Shown: piece after piece, positions 53,285 to 62,600 of the stretch
Layout: the number at the start of each line of letters is the position of its first letter
Position numbering within the stretch: the first letter of the stretch is position 1
NCBI RefSeq assembly: GCF_902706035.1
Contig: NZ_CACSJA010000021.1
Coordinates: 37,309 to 101,308, forward strand
Direction of reading: 5' to 3'
DNA from: Pantoea sp. 18069
GTDB taxonomy: Bacteria; Pseudomonadota; Gammaproteobacteria; Burkholderiales; Burkholderiaceae_C
DNA length: 64,000 nucleotides
Program-made: the position numbers and the translations under genes
Notes under the pieces: model-generated
What the model was told of the DNA's origin: nothing
The model's database searches: none
Seen by the model: the letters and a program-made list of their open reading frames with translations, nothing else

Positions 53285-53989
53285 TCATTGCGACAGCGAG
53301 GCGCCGCCGCAGATATTCAGGTTCTGGCCGGTGATGGCCGCTGCCGCGGGCGACAGCAGGTAGCTGACCAGCGCGGCGATCTCCCGGGGCTCGACCAGGC
53401 GGCCCATGGGCGGCATGCGCGGCGCGCTGCCCGCGCGCGCCGGGTCCTTGAGCATGGGCGTGGCCGTCGCGCCCGGCGAGACCACGTTGACGGTGACGCC
53501 GCGCGGCGCGACTTCCACGGCCCAGCTGCGCGCCAGGGCGATGACCGCGGCCTTGGTGGCCGCGTACTGGCCGCGCCCGGGCAGGCCCTGGGCCACGCGG
53601 CTGCCGATAAAGACCACGCGCCCGAACCCGCGTTGGGCCATGGCTGGCACCAGCGCGTCGGCAAGCCGCGAGCCGGCATCGACATGGAGCTGCCACATCA
53701 GCGCACCGGCTGCCGCATCGAGCTGGCCCAGCGGGCCCACGCGCAGCACGCCTGCCGCATGCACCAGGGCGTCGACATCGGCAAGACCTGCGGCCAGGGC
53801 CTGCGTCTTGGCGCCGTCGGTCAGATCAAGGGGCTGGTGCGTGAACGACGCATGCTGGATCGTCGGCGCAGAGAGGTCGACGCCGGTGACGCGCCAGCCC
53901 GCGGCCAGCAGGTCGTCGCAGACGGCCTGGCCTATGCCGCCGCTGCTGCCCGTGACGACGGCGTGCAGCTGCCTTGCCTCATTCGACAC
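53285..53989 (-). CDS. Short-chain dehydrogenase/reductase
   Basis: 234 aa. The cofactor motif is TGSSGGIG (13-20), the catalytic residues are S130, Y142 and K146 (YAATK), and VSPGATATPM follows the active site. The sequence around D38 (GVDLS) suggests NAD(H). It overlaps the Bug gene by 11 bases and precedes tarD by 28. In a tartrate-type operon it could oxidise a hydroxyacid or interconvert a tartrate isomer; this is inference. Confidence 0.9.
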   Translation of the reverse strand: MSNEARQLHAVVTGSSGGIGQAVCDDLLAAGWRVTGVDLSAPTIQHASFTHQPLDLTDGAKTQALAAGLADVDALVHAAGVLRVGPLGQLDAAAGALMWQLHVDAGSRLADALVPAMAQRGFGRVVFIGSRVAQGLPGRGQYAATKAAVIALARSWAVEVAPRGVTVNVVSPGATATPMLKDPARAGSAPRMPPMGRLVEPREIAALVSYLLSPAAAAITGQNLNICGGASLSQ

Positions 53990-54944
53990 GGATGTTCCCC
54001 TCGGTCACGATCTTCTGCGAGCGTTCCATGTCCTGCTTCTGGAAGCGGGCGAAGTCTTCCGCGCTGCCGGTGGTGATCAGAATGCCTTGTTCCCTGAGCT
54101 TGTCCTTCATGTCGCCGGCCAGCGCCTTGTTGACTTCGGCATTGAGCTTCGTGACGATCTCGGCCGGCAGCCTGGCCGGGCCCCAGAGACCGTACCAGCT
54201 GTAGAACTCGTAGCCGGGAATGGTTTCGCCCACGGTGGGAACGTCGGGCAGGCTGGCCGCACGCTCCGCGGAGGTCACGGCGACCACGCGCAGCATGCCG
54301 CTCTTGTGGTACTGCAAGGAGCCCAGGATGGGGTCGATGAAGCCGTCGATCTGGCCGCCTATCAGGTCCTGGAAGGCCGGCGCCGTGCCCTTGTAGGGAA
54401 CGATCAGATAGTCGAGCTTGCCGGCGCGCTTGAGCAGCTCGGTCGACAGGTGGCCGGCCGAGCCTATCGAGCCCACGGCAAACGACATCTTTCCCGGGTG
54501 GGCCTGGGCATAGGAGATCAGCGACTTGATGTCGGTGATCGGCAGGTTCTTGTTCACGGCGACCGACAGCGGCGCCTTGGCGACCAGCGCCACAGGGGCG
54601 AAGTCGCGGTTCACCACATAGGGCACGGACTTCATGGTCATGGGTGCGGTGGTAAACGTCGAGGCGTTGAACAGCAGGGTATAGCCGTCGGCCGGCGCCT
54701 TGGACACGACGTCGCCGCCGATCACGCCGTTGCCGCCGGGGCGGTTCTCGATGATGAAGGCCTGGCCCATCTGCTCGCTGAGCTTTTGCGCGAGCTGGCG
54801 GCCCACGACGTCGAGCGTGCCGCCCGGCGGAAACGGGATCACGACCTTGACGGCCTTGTTGGGATAGGCCTGGGCCGACGCGGCGCCGGCGATGGCCAGG
54901 GTGATGGCGCCGAGCGCGCCGCGGATGAAGTTCTTGCGTTGCAT
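53979..54944 (-). CDS. Bug-family tripartite tricarboxylate transporter receptor
   Basis: 321 aa, signal peptide ending at SAQA (about residue 26). Bug blocks: YPNKAVKVVIPFPPGGTLD, IENRPGGNGVIG, VPYKGTAPAFQDLIGGQID. Within the tarD operon it probably binds tartrate or a related C4 hydroxyacid. It lies 75 bases after the DapA-family gene. No membrane components are present. Confidence 0.92.
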   Translation of the reverse strand: MQRKNFIRGALGAITLAIAGAASAQAYPNKAVKVVIPFPPGGTLDVVGRQLAQKLSEQMGQAFIIENRPGGNGVIGGDVVSKAPADGYTLLFNASTFTTAPMTMKSVPYVVNRDFAPVALVAKAPLSVAVNKNLPITDIKSLISYAQAHPGKMSFAVGSIGSAGHLSTELLKRAGKLDYLIVPYKGTAPAFQDLIGGQIDGFIDPILGSLQYHKSGMLRVVAVTSAERAASLPDVPTVGETIPGYEFYSWYGLWGPARLPAEIVTKLNAEVNKALAGDMKDKLREQGILITTGSAEDFARFQKQDMERSQKIVTEGNIRVE

Positions 54945-55019
54945 GTCTTTGTCTCCTGCTGTTTTTTAGGAAGTCCATGGCCGTGGCATCGTTGTGCGCC
55001 ACGGCGAGCGAAGTGGCTG

Positions 55020-55958
55020 TCAGCGCTTGAGCAGTCCGGCCTGCTGCACGGCGGCGCGCAGTGCGGCGGTCTCCTTTTCATTCGGCGCTTCGGTGGGCGG
55101 GCGCACGGTGGCGTCGTCGATTACGCCGGCCAGGTACATGCCGCCCTTCATGCGCGCATGGGCCTCGCCCGTGGGCTCGCCGCCGCCGTAGACCGCGTCC
55201 TTGAGCGGGGTGATGATGGCCTGCACTTGCATGGCCTTCTTCAGGTCGCCGGCCTTGACGGCGTTCCACAGGTCGATGATCAGCTGGGGAATGAAGGTGG
55301 CGAAGCCGACCAGCGCACCATCGACGCCCTGCACCATCGAGGCCAGCAGGTATTCGTCGTGGCAGGTCAGGATGGCCTTGCTCGGGTCGGCTTCGCGTAT
55401 CGCCTGGATGTCGCGCGCATATTTGTTCATGTCGCGCTGGCCGACCTTGAACGCCTGCAGGTAGGGCAGCTTGGCCAGCTGGGCGAGCAGCTCGCACGAG
55501 TACGAGGCACGCGTCCATGCGGGGTAGACATGGCACACCAGGTCCAGCCCGGGCGCGGCCTGGTGGATGGCGTCGAAGTACTGCAGCGCGTGCTCGGGCG
55601 TGAAGCCGAAGCGCAGCCAGTGGTGGGGCGGCATCACGTCCAGCGCCACGGCGCCCGCGGCCTGGGCGGCGCGTGCATGCTCGGCGGCTTCGGCCAGGCC
55701 TTCGCAGACGATGGACGAGATCACGGGCATGCGGCCCTTGAGTTCGTCGGCGACGATGCGCGTGACTTCGGCGCGTTCGCCCGGGGTCAGCGAGAACACT
55801 TCGCCGGTGTGGCCGTTGGTCATGATGGCGACCACGCCGTCATGGCCCGCAAGCCAGGATGCGAGCTTGCGCAGCGCCGGTTCGTCGATGCGGTGATCGG
55901 GCGTGAACGGGCAGGAAATGGCGGGGATGATCCCTTTGTAGTTGGCAATCGATGGCAT
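55020..55958 (-). CDS. DapA-family lyase
   Basis: 312 aa from ATG 55958, with AGGAG upstream; an ATG at 56003 lacks one. The Schiff-base lysine is K171 (LQAFKVGQ) and the tyrosine is Y145 (VCHVYPAW). The usual GTTGE loop is TNGHTGE here (47-53). It is the first gene of the tarD operon, divergent from LysR at 56081. It may be an aldolase or dehydratase for a product that cannot pass through the TarD reaction. Confidence 0.88.
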   Translation of the reverse strand: MPSIANYKGIIPAISCPFTPDHRIDEPALRKLASWLAGHDGVVAIMTNGHTGEVFSLTPGERAEVTRIVADELKGRMPVISSIVCEGLAEAAEHARAAQAAGAVALDVMPPHHWLRFGFTPEHALQYFDAIHQAAPGLDLVCHVYPAWTRASYSCELLAQLAKLPYLQAFKVGQRDMNKYARDIQAIREADPSKAILTCHDEYLLASMVQGVDGALVGFATFIPQLIIDLWNAVKAGDLKKAMQVQAIITPLKDAVYGGGEPTGEAHARMKGGMYLAGVIDDATVRPPTEAPNEKETAALRAAVQQAGLLKR

Positions 55959-56080
55959 GTATAGTCTCCTGGCGTTGGCTTTGTGGGTCTGCGGAGTGAT
56001 CATTTCCCAGAGCGCAAAACGGCGCCAATACTAGAAATGCATACAACTATCCACTTCGTGGAAGACACCGGGCGCAGCGC

Positions 56081-57034
56081 ATGGGACCAGGCAATCGCAA
56101 TCTAGACTTCGAGTGGCTGGAAGACTTCATGGCCCTCGCCGAAAGCGGCAACTTCTCGCGCGCCGCCGAGGCGCGCGCGATCGCCCAGCCGGCGTTCAGC
56201 CGCCATATCCGCGGGCTCGAGGAGTGGGTGGGCGTCGATCTTTTTGACCGCAGCGCGCATCCGGCCGCGCTCACGGCCGCGGGCCAGCGTTTCCTGCCCC
56301 TGCTAGAGGGCGTGCTGGGCGATCTGGAAGCCGCGCGCATCAAGGCCCGGGCCGCGCATGACCAGGAGGAGTCGACGCTGCGCTTCGCGGCCACGCACTC
56401 GCTGTCGCTCACTTTCTTTCCGCGCTGGCTCACGGGCATAGAGTCGCGGCTGCACATCGGCTCGCTGCAGACCATGTCGGACAGCTCGCGCAGCTGCGAA
56501 TTCCTGATGTTCCAGCGGCGCGTGCAGTTCGTGCTGTGCCATGGGCACAAGGACGTGCCGGGCCGGCTCGACGAGCAGGAGTACCCGGTGCTGCGGCTGG
56601 GCAGCGAAGTGCTGCTGCCGGTGTCGGTGCCGCATCCCGACGGCACGCGGGCCAAGGCCTTGCACGCGATAGGCAACGCGGCGCCTGTTCCCATGCTGGC
56701 CTACAGTCAGGACTCGGGCCTGGGCCGCATCATGCGCGCGCAGCTGCGCCCCAACATGGCCAGGGCGGGCAGGAGCAACGCGGATTACGAATTGCAGGAA
56801 GTCTTCACCGCCCACCACGCGGTGCTGCTCAAGACCATGGCGCTCGAGGGCCGCGGCATCGCCTGGCTGCCGCAGTCGCTGATCGAGGCCGAACTGGCCA
56901 ACGGTTCCCTGGTGGGCGCGGGCCCCCAGGCCCTGAACATTCCGGTGGAGATACGCATGTACCGCCAGCGCGCGGTGATGTCGGACAAGGCCGAAGCGCT
57001 GTGGGAGCTGGCGGGAAAGCAAGCGCTTGACTGA
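56081..57034 (+). CDS. LysR-family regulator
   Basis: 317 aa. The helix-turn-helix is GNFSRAAEARAIAQPAFSRH (about 23-42). It is divergent from the tarD operon with 122 bases between the start codons, so it is the likely local activator. Its stop codon overlaps the MFS transporter gene by eight bases. A possible T-N11-A site in the intergenic region is not certain. Confidence 0.92.
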   Translation: MGPGNRNLDFEWLEDFMALAESGNFSRAAEARAIAQPAFSRHIRGLEEWVGVDLFDRSAHPAALTAAGQRFLPLLEGVLGDLEAARIKARAAHDQEESTLRFAATHSLSLTFFPRWLTGIESRLHIGSLQTMSDSSRSCEFLMFQRRVQFVLCHGHKDVPGRLDEQEYPVLRLGSEVLLPVSVPHPDGTRAKALHAIGNAAPVPMLAYSQDSGLGRIMRAQLRPNMARAGRSNADYELQEVFTAHHAVLLKTMALEGRGIAWLPQSLIEAELANGSLVGAGPQALNIPVEIRMYRQRAVMSDKAEALWELAGKQALD

Positions 57035-58274
57035 TGTCACCGTGGCCGGCGCCCTGAAAACCCATTCCACACCAGCCGCGATTGCCGTCATCCTGGCCGG
57101 GGTCACGGCAGCGCTGCACATCGGCAAGATTCCGCCGGCGATTCCGGTGCTGCAGCAGGCGCTGGGCCTGACGCTGGTCGAGGCCGGCTTTCTGCTGTCC
57201 ATGGTGCAGTTGGCCGGCATGCTGCTTGGCGTGCTGCTGGGCGTGGCGGTCGACGGCCTGGGGCTGCGCCGCAGCATGCTGATCGGGCAGCTCACGCTCA
57301 GCGCCGCGAGCCTTGCCGGCATCTGGGCGCGTGCGCCCGCCGACCTGCTGGTGCTGCGGGCCGTCGAAGGGCTGGGCTTTTTGCTGGTGGTGCTGGCCGC
57401 GCCCAGCCTGATACGGCAACTGGTGCCGGCGCGGCAGCTGCCGTCGTTCCTCGGCCTGTGGGGCGCCTACATGCCCGCCGGCGCGGCGCTGGCGCTGCTG
57501 TGCGGGCCGCTGTTCATGGCGGCCTGGGGCTGGCAGGCCTGGTGGGGGCTGCTGGGCGCGCTGTCGGCGGCGATGGCGCTCTGGCTGGTGCTGGGCGTGC
57601 GGAATGCCGGGGCGGCCCTTGCCGCGGCGGCCCCTGCGGGGCCGGTGGCCGCCGCGTCCCAGGGCTGGGGGCAGCGCCTGCGCGTGACGCTTGCCAGCCC
57701 CGGCCCATGGCTGGTGGCGCTGGCGTTCGCGATGTATTCGAGCCAGTGGCTGGCGGTGATAGGCTTTCTGCCGTCGGTCTATGCGCAGGCGGGTGTGGGC
57801 GCAGCGGCCGCGGGCGCGTTGACGGCGCTGGTCTGCGCGATGAACATCATCGGCAATGTCGTGGCGGGCCGGCTGCTGCTGCGCGGGCAGGCCGCGCAGC
57901 GGCTGCTGTTCTGGGGCTTTGGCAGCATGGCGCTGACGGCGTTGCTGACATTCAGCCCGCTGCTGGGCGAGGCGCCGCAGCTGCGCTACGCGGCCGTGCT
58001 GCTGTTCTCGGCCGCGGGCGGCATGGTGCCGGGCACCCTGTTCTCGCTGGTCGTGCGCCTCGCGCCGAATGCGCAGACGGTGTCGACGACCATGGGCTGG
58101 GTCCAGCAATGCTCGGCCACGGGCCAGTTCCTGGGCCCGCCGCTGGTCGCCTGGGTCGCGGCCCAGGCCGGCGGCTGGCATGCGACCTGGGTGGTGACGG
58201 GCGCGGCCTCGGCGATCGGGCTGTGGCTCGCAAGCCGCCTGGGCGCGCGCGCCGCGGTGGCGCAGCAGGCCTGA
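57027..58274 (+). CDS. Major facilitator superfamily transporter
   Basis: 415 aa if started at TTG 57027; a GTG at 57042 is an alternative start five codons in. Twelve hydrophobic segments are visible. The loop between segments 2 and 3 is VDGLGLRRSMLIGQ, the MFS motif-A position with weak match. It overlaps the LysR gene, so it is probably co-expressed with it rather than with the tarD operon. It may export or import a compound related to that operon; the CynX/NimT-like group is one possibility. Confidence 0.85.
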   Translation: MTDVTVAGALKTHSTPAAIAVILAGVTAALHIGKIPPAIPVLQQALGLTLVEAGFLLSMVQLAGMLLGVLLGVAVDGLGLRRSMLIGQLTLSAASLAGIWARAPADLLVLRAVEGLGFLLVVLAAPSLIRQLVPARQLPSFLGLWGAYMPAGAALALLCGPLFMAAWGWQAWWGLLGALSAAMALWLVLGVRNAGAALAAAAPAGPVAAASQGWGQRLRVTLASPGPWLVALAFAMYSSQWLAVIGFLPSVYAQAGVGAAAAGALTALVCAMNIIGNVVAGRLLLRGQAAQRLLFWGFGSMALTALLTFSPLLGEAPQLRYAAVLLFSAAGGMVPGTLFSLVVRLAPNAQTVSTTMGWVQQCSATGQFLGPPLVAWVAAQAGGWHATWVVTGAASAIGLWLASRLGARAAVAQQA

Positions 58275-58277
58275 GCG

Positions 58278-59228
58278 TCAGTGGCCGGCGTCCGGCTCGG
58301 CCCGGTGCAGCAGCTCCAGGAACTGCTGCGCGGGCCGGCTCAGCGGCCGGTCGCGGCGCACCAGGCTGCCATAGGATTCGAGCTTGTGGCGCAAGGTGTA
58401 GGGAACGATGCGCAGCATGCCGCAGGCGTCGTTGAGCGCACCCACGGTCTGCGGAATGACGCCCAGCATGTCCGAGCCGCGCACCAGGTTGATGGTCGTG
58501 AGGATGGAGCCGGTCTCGATCAGGCCGCGCGGCAGCGGCGTGCAGTGCTCGCGGAATTCCTGCTCGATCAGCGCGCGCATCGGGCTGCCCGGCGGCTGCA
58601 GCACCCAGCCGTAGCGCTGCAGGTCTTCGAAGCTGACCTGGGGCAGCGCCAGCAGCGGGTGCTCGTTGCGCACGATGAAGGCCAGGCTTTCGTCGTCGAT
58701 AGGCCGGAAGATGCACTCGGCCGCGGACGCGGACGCCATGCGCCCGACCACCACTTCGAGCACGCCTTCGTGCAGCTGGGTCAGCAGGCGGTCGCTGGTG
58801 TCGACGGCGACTTCCATCTCGAGCAGCGGCAACTGCTGCTTGAGGTCGAGCAGGGCGCGGGTCAGCCTGCCGGGCGAGGCCGCCATGATGCTGCCCACGA
58901 CCAGCCGGCCCGCGCTGCCCTGGCGCAGCTCGGCCAGTTCGCGGTTGAGCGCTTCCATGCTGCCGCGCATCGCGCGGAAGTAGTCGAACACCCGGTCGCC
59001 CGCGGCGTTGCGCTGCAGCTGCCGGCCCACGCGCTCGAACAGCGGCTGGCCCAGCGCGTCCTCGAGCTCATGCAGCATCTTGGTCGCCGCGGGCTGGCTC
59101 AGGCCCAGTTGCGCGGCCGCGGCGCGCAGTGTCTGGCGCTCCTCTATGGCCAGCATCAACGCGACCTGGCGCATGCGCAGGCGGTTGAGCAACTGCGGTG
59201 TGTTGTCGCGCTTGTCTATGGATCCCAT
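58278..59228 (-). CDS. LysR-family regulator, GbpR/PcaQ-like
   Basis: 316 aa. The helix-turn-helix is LRAAAAQLGLSQPAATKMLH (about 34-53), and the shared RNAAGDRVF... then GLVVGSIMAAS-like RLVVGSIMAAS opening of the ligand domain is typical of the GbpR/PcaQ group, which responds to sugars and aromatic acids. It is divergent from the sugar-acid operon at 59336 with 107 bases between, and three bases from the convergent MFS gene. It probably controls the operon. Confidence 0.9.
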   Translation of the reverse strand: MGSIDKRDNTPQLLNRLRMRQVALMLAIEERQTLRAAAAQLGLSQPAATKMLHELEDALGQPLFERVGRQLQRNAAGDRVFDYFRAMRGSMEALNRELAELRQGSAGRLVVGSIMAASPGRLTRALLDLKQQLPLLEMEVAVDTSDRLLTQLHEGVLEVVVGRMASASAAECIFRPIDDESLAFIVRNEHPLLALPQVSFEDLQRYGWVLQPPGSPMRALIEQEFREHCTPLPRGLIETGSILTTINLVRGSDMLGVIPQTVGALNDACGMLRIVPYTLRHKLESYGSLVRRDRPLSRPAQQFLELLHRAEPDAGH

Positions 59229-59335
59229 GGTTGGCTCCTGATTTCCTCAGGTTATCAATCTATCAAAAACATTGAATATACGGATATCAATACCTTGCCT
59301 ACGATGCAGCTACCACTATAAAAATGGAGACAAAG

Positions 59336-60313
59336 ATGCAAAGACGCCATCTGCTGACCGCCGCCGCGGTCTGGGGAACCTGCCTGCTGCCCGCCGCCGT
59401 GCAGGCGCAGGATACCGTCAACTGGCCCACGCGGCCGGTGCGCATGCTCGTGGGCTCGGCGCCGGGCGGCGGCACCGACGCCATGGCGCGCGCCGTGGCC
59501 GACCGGCTCGCGCCGCTGCTCAAGCAGCCGGTGCTGGTTGAAAACCGCCCCGGCGTCTCGAACACCATGGCCGTCGACGTCACCGCCAAATCCACCGACG
59601 GCCACACCATGGTCATGGGCGTGGTCACGGCCCATGCGATCGCGCCCCACCTGCTCAAGCTGGGCTACGACAACAACCGGGATCTGGTGCCCGTGGCCTT
59701 TGTAGGCTCGGTGCCCAATGTGCTGGTCGTGGGCAATTCGGTGCCGGCGAACACGGTGGCGGAACTGGTGACCATGGCAAAGAAGAATCCGGGCCATATC
59801 AACTTCGCCACCAGCGGCACGGGCAGCACCCAGCACATCGCGGCCGAAGTGTTCAAGGACGCGGCCGGCATCGCGATCACCCATGTGCCTTACAAGGGCA
59901 GCTCTGCCGCGCTGGTCGATCTGGTCAGCGGCCAGGTGCAGATGAGCTTCGACACCATGCCGTCGGTGATCGGCCAGATCAAGGCCGGCAAGCTGCGCGC
60001 GCTGGCCGTGACATCGCCCCAGCGCAACCCCCAGCTGCCCCAGGTGCCGACCATGGCCGAGGCCGGCCTGCCCAGCGTGGAAATCAGTGCCTGGTACGGC
60101 ATCTACATGCCGGCTTCCACGCCCAAGGCGGTGCAGCAGAAGGTGCATGACGAAGTCAACAAGGTCATCGCCATGGCCGAGACCCGGACCCGGCTCGAGG
60201 CCGTGGGCGCCGAACTGCGGGCCATGACCCAGGCCGACTTCGGCGCCTTCCACCTCGCCGAATACCAGCGCTTCGGCGAGATCATCCGCAAGAACGACAT
60301 CAAACTGGACTGA
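59336..60313 (+). CDS. Bug-family tripartite tricarboxylate transporter receptor
   Basis: 325 aa from ATG 59336, since GGAG lies eight bases before it; ATG 59324 is upstream in frame. The signal peptide ends at VQAQ (about residue 22). Bug blocks: TRPVRMLVGSAPGGGTDAMA, VENRPGVSNTMA and VPYKGSSAALVDLVSGQVQ. As first gene of the sugar-acid operon it probably binds the acid. It is three bases before the pdxA2-like gene. Confidence 0.92.
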   Translation: MQRRHLLTAAAVWGTCLLPAAVQAQDTVNWPTRPVRMLVGSAPGGGTDAMARAVADRLAPLLKQPVLVENRPGVSNTMAVDVTAKSTDGHTMVMGVVTAHAIAPHLLKLGYDNNRDLVPVAFVGSVPNVLVVGNSVPANTVAELVTMAKKNPGHINFATSGTGSTQHIAAEVFKDAAGIAITHVPYKGSSAALVDLVSGQVQMSFDTMPSVIGQIKAGKLRALAVTSPQRNPQLPQVPTMAEAGLPSVEISAWYGIYMPASTPKAVQQKVHDEVNKVIAMAETRTRLEAVGAELRAMTQADFGAFHLAEYQRFGEIIRKNDIKLD

Positions 60314-60316
60314 GCC

Positions 60317-61363
60317 ATGTCTACCGTACCCCTTCCCGTCGTTGCCCTGACCCTGGGCGACCCCGCCGGCATAGGCGCCGAACTGATCGCCCGGCTGCTG
60401 GCCAAGCCCGAAGCCGCACAGCAGGCCAATCTGGTGCTGATAGCCGACCCCTGGCTCTGGGAGCAGGGCCAGCGCATTGCCGGCGTGCAGGTGGCCACGG
60501 CGCCGCTGGCCGGCCTGGCGCAGGTGCGTGAACGCGCCGACACGCGGCTGCCGGCCTTTGTTGCCGTGGACAGCATTGCCGCCGCCGACGTGCTGACCGG
60601 CCAGGTCGGCGCGGCGGGAGGGCGTTCGGTGCTGCAGGTGCTCGACCAGTGCATGGACGCGGCGCTGGCCGGCGACATCGACGCGATCTGCTTTGCGCCA
60701 TTGAACAAGCAGGCCATGAAGCTCGGCGGATTGCGCCATGAGGACGAGCTGCACCACTTCGCCGAGTACCTCGGTGTGCAGGGCTACTTCTGCGAGTTCA
60801 ACACGCTGGGCAATCTCTGGACCTCGCGCATTTCCTCGCATGTGCCGCTCAAGGATGTCGCCAGCTACCTGAGCCAGGAGCGCATCGCCCAGGCGGCGGA
60901 ACTCATCTACAACGCGCTGCGCGCCAGCGGCATCGCCGCGCCCAAGGTCGCGATCGCGGGCTTCAACCCGCACAACGGCGACGGCGGCACCTGCGGGCGT
61001 GAAGAGATAGACACCATCGCGCCGGCCGTGCGTGACCTGCAGGCGCGCGACTGGCCCAGCGACTCGCCGTTCCACGGCCCGTTCCCGGCCGACACGATCT
61101 TCCTCAAGGCCCAGGCGGGCGAGTACCAGGCCATCGTCACGATGTACCACGACCAGGGCCAGATCGCGATCAAGCTGCTGGGCTTTTCGCGCGGCGTGAC
61201 GGTGCAGGGCGGCCTGCCGATTCCCATCACCACGCCGGCCCATGGCACGGCCTACGACATCGCGGGCCAGGGGCGCGCGAGCGTCGAGGCGACCTGGCAG
61301 GCCTTGCTGATCGCCAGCCGCATGGGACGGGCCCGCATGGGCGCCGCCCAGGCCACCGCCTGA
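60317..61363 (+). CDS. PdxA-family dehydrogenase (PdxA2-like)
   Basis: 348 aa. GDPAGIGAEL near the start, FAPLNKQAMKLGG with RHEDELHHFAEYL, and MYHDQGQIAIKLLGF are PdxA-family motifs with the metal-binding histidines. True PdxA has GHTE where this has RHEDELHH, which points to the PdxA2 group that oxidises 4-phospho-D-threonate or -erythronate rather than making vitamin B6. No DUF1537 kinase gene, the usual PdxA2 partner, is in the window. Its function in a pentonate operon is therefore uncertain. Confidence 0.85.
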   Translation: MSTVPLPVVALTLGDPAGIGAELIARLLAKPEAAQQANLVLIADPWLWEQGQRIAGVQVATAPLAGLAQVRERADTRLPAFVAVDSIAAADVLTGQVGAAGGRSVLQVLDQCMDAALAGDIDAICFAPLNKQAMKLGGLRHEDELHHFAEYLGVQGYFCEFNTLGNLWTSRISSHVPLKDVASYLSQERIAQAAELIYNALRASGIAAPKVAIAGFNPHNGDGGTCGREEIDTIAPAVRDLQARDWPSDSPFHGPFPADTIFLKAQAGEYQAIVTMYHDQGQIAIKLLGFSRGVTVQGGLPIPITTPAHGTAYDIAGQGRASVEATWQALLIASRMGRARMGAAQATA

Positions 61364-61416
61364 TTCCCCGGGCGGCGCGTGCCGCCCGGTCCCCTCCATT
61401 TTTTCTAGAGGTCTTT

Positions 61417-62589
61417 ATGAAGATCAAGTCCGTACGCGCCCGTGTTTTCCAATGGAAGGGCAAGACCGTTCCGCCGCAAGGCAACTTCTGCTCCAACGCC
61501 ATGGACCTGGTGTACTCCAACACCGAGAGCATGAGCACCTTCCGTTTCCATTCGTGGACCGTGGTCGAGATCGAGACCGATGACGGCATCGTCGGCATAG
61601 GCAATGTCGCGCTGGCCCCGGCCATCGCCAAGGCCATCATCGACCAGTACCTCGCGCCGCTGGTCATCGGCCAGGACCCGTGGGATTACGAATACCTGTG
61701 GCAGCGCATGTACCGCGCGACCCACGCCTGGGGCCGCAAGGGCGTGACCATGGCCGCGATCTCGGCCGTCGACCTGGCCATCTGGGACATCCTGGGCAAG
61801 AGCGTCAACAAGCCGGTGTTCAAGCTGCTGGGCGGGCGCACCAAGGAAAAGATCCCCTGCTACTACTCCAAGCTCTACCGCGGCGACCTCAAGCAAATGC
61901 AGGACGAGGCGCAGCAGTTCATGGACCAGGGCTTCACCGCGTTCAAGATGCGCTTCGGCTACGGCCCGGCCCACCTGCAGCATGGCGTCAAGGAGAACCT
62001 CAAGTCGGTCGAAGCCATCCGTGAAGTGATCGGCTACGACAACGACCTGATGCTCGAGTGCTACATGGGCTGGAACCTCGAATACGCCAAGCGCATGCTG
62101 CCCAAGCTCGCCAAGTACGAGCCGCGCTGGCTGGAAGAGCCGGTGATCGCCGACGACATCGACGGCTACGCCGAGCTCAACGCCATGAACATCATTCCGA
62201 TCTCGGGCGGCGAGCATGAGTTCAGCCTCTACGGCTTCAAGCAACTGCTCGACAAAAAGGCCGTGAGCGTGGTGCAGTACGACACCAACCGCGTCGGCGG
62301 CATCACGGCCGCGCACAAGATCAACGCGCTGTGCGAAGCCTATTCGGTGCCGGTGATTCCGCACGCCGGCCAGATGCACAACTACCACCTGACGATGAGC
62401 ACGCTGGCCTCGCCCATGGCCGAGTACTTCCCTATCTTCGACGTCGAAGTCGGCAACGAGCTGTTCTGGTACATCTTCGACGGCGAGCCCATCGCCGAAA
62501 ACGGTTTCCTGCAGCTGCGCGACGACGTTCCCGGCCTGGGCCTGACGCTCAAGACCGAATACCTCGACCAGTTCGACATCATTGAATAA
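61417..62589 (+). CDS. Enolase-superfamily sugar-acid dehydratase (rhamnonate/lyxonate-dehydratase-like)
   Basis: 390 aa. K177 lies in TAFKMRFGYGP, metal ligands are E214 (LMLECYMGW), E240/E241 (LEEP) and E266 (GGEHE), D289 lies in YDTNRVGG, and H316 in IPHAGQMHNY is the probable base. These fit the L-rhamnonate and L-lyxonate dehydratase subgroup, though the first ligand is Glu instead of the more common Asp. It should turn a sugar acid into its 2-keto-3-deoxy form. The next two genes then lead to 2-oxoglutarate, which suggests a pentonate as substrate. Confidence 0.82.
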   Translation: MKIKSVRARVFQWKGKTVPPQGNFCSNAMDLVYSNTESMSTFRFHSWTVVEIETDDGIVGIGNVALAPAIAKAIIDQYLAPLVIGQDPWDYEYLWQRMYRATHAWGRKGVTMAAISAVDLAIWDILGKSVNKPVFKLLGGRTKEKIPCYYSKLYRGDLKQMQDEAQQFMDQGFTAFKMRFGYGPAHLQHGVKENLKSVEAIREVIGYDNDLMLECYMGWNLEYAKRMLPKLAKYEPRWLEEPVIADDIDGYAELNAMNIIPISGGEHEFSLYGFKQLLDKKAVSVVQYDTNRVGGITAAHKINALCEAYSVPVIPHAGQMHNYHLTMSTLASPMAEYFPIFDVEVGNELFWYIFDGEPIAENGFLQLRDDVPGLGLTLKTEYLDQFDIIE

Positions 62590-62600
62590 GGAGCCGCGCC

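Noticed and set aside
59255..61399. A 714-codon minus-strand frame opposite the Bug and PdxA2-like genes
   Set aside because: Antisense shadow; the plus-strand products are recognisable along their full length.
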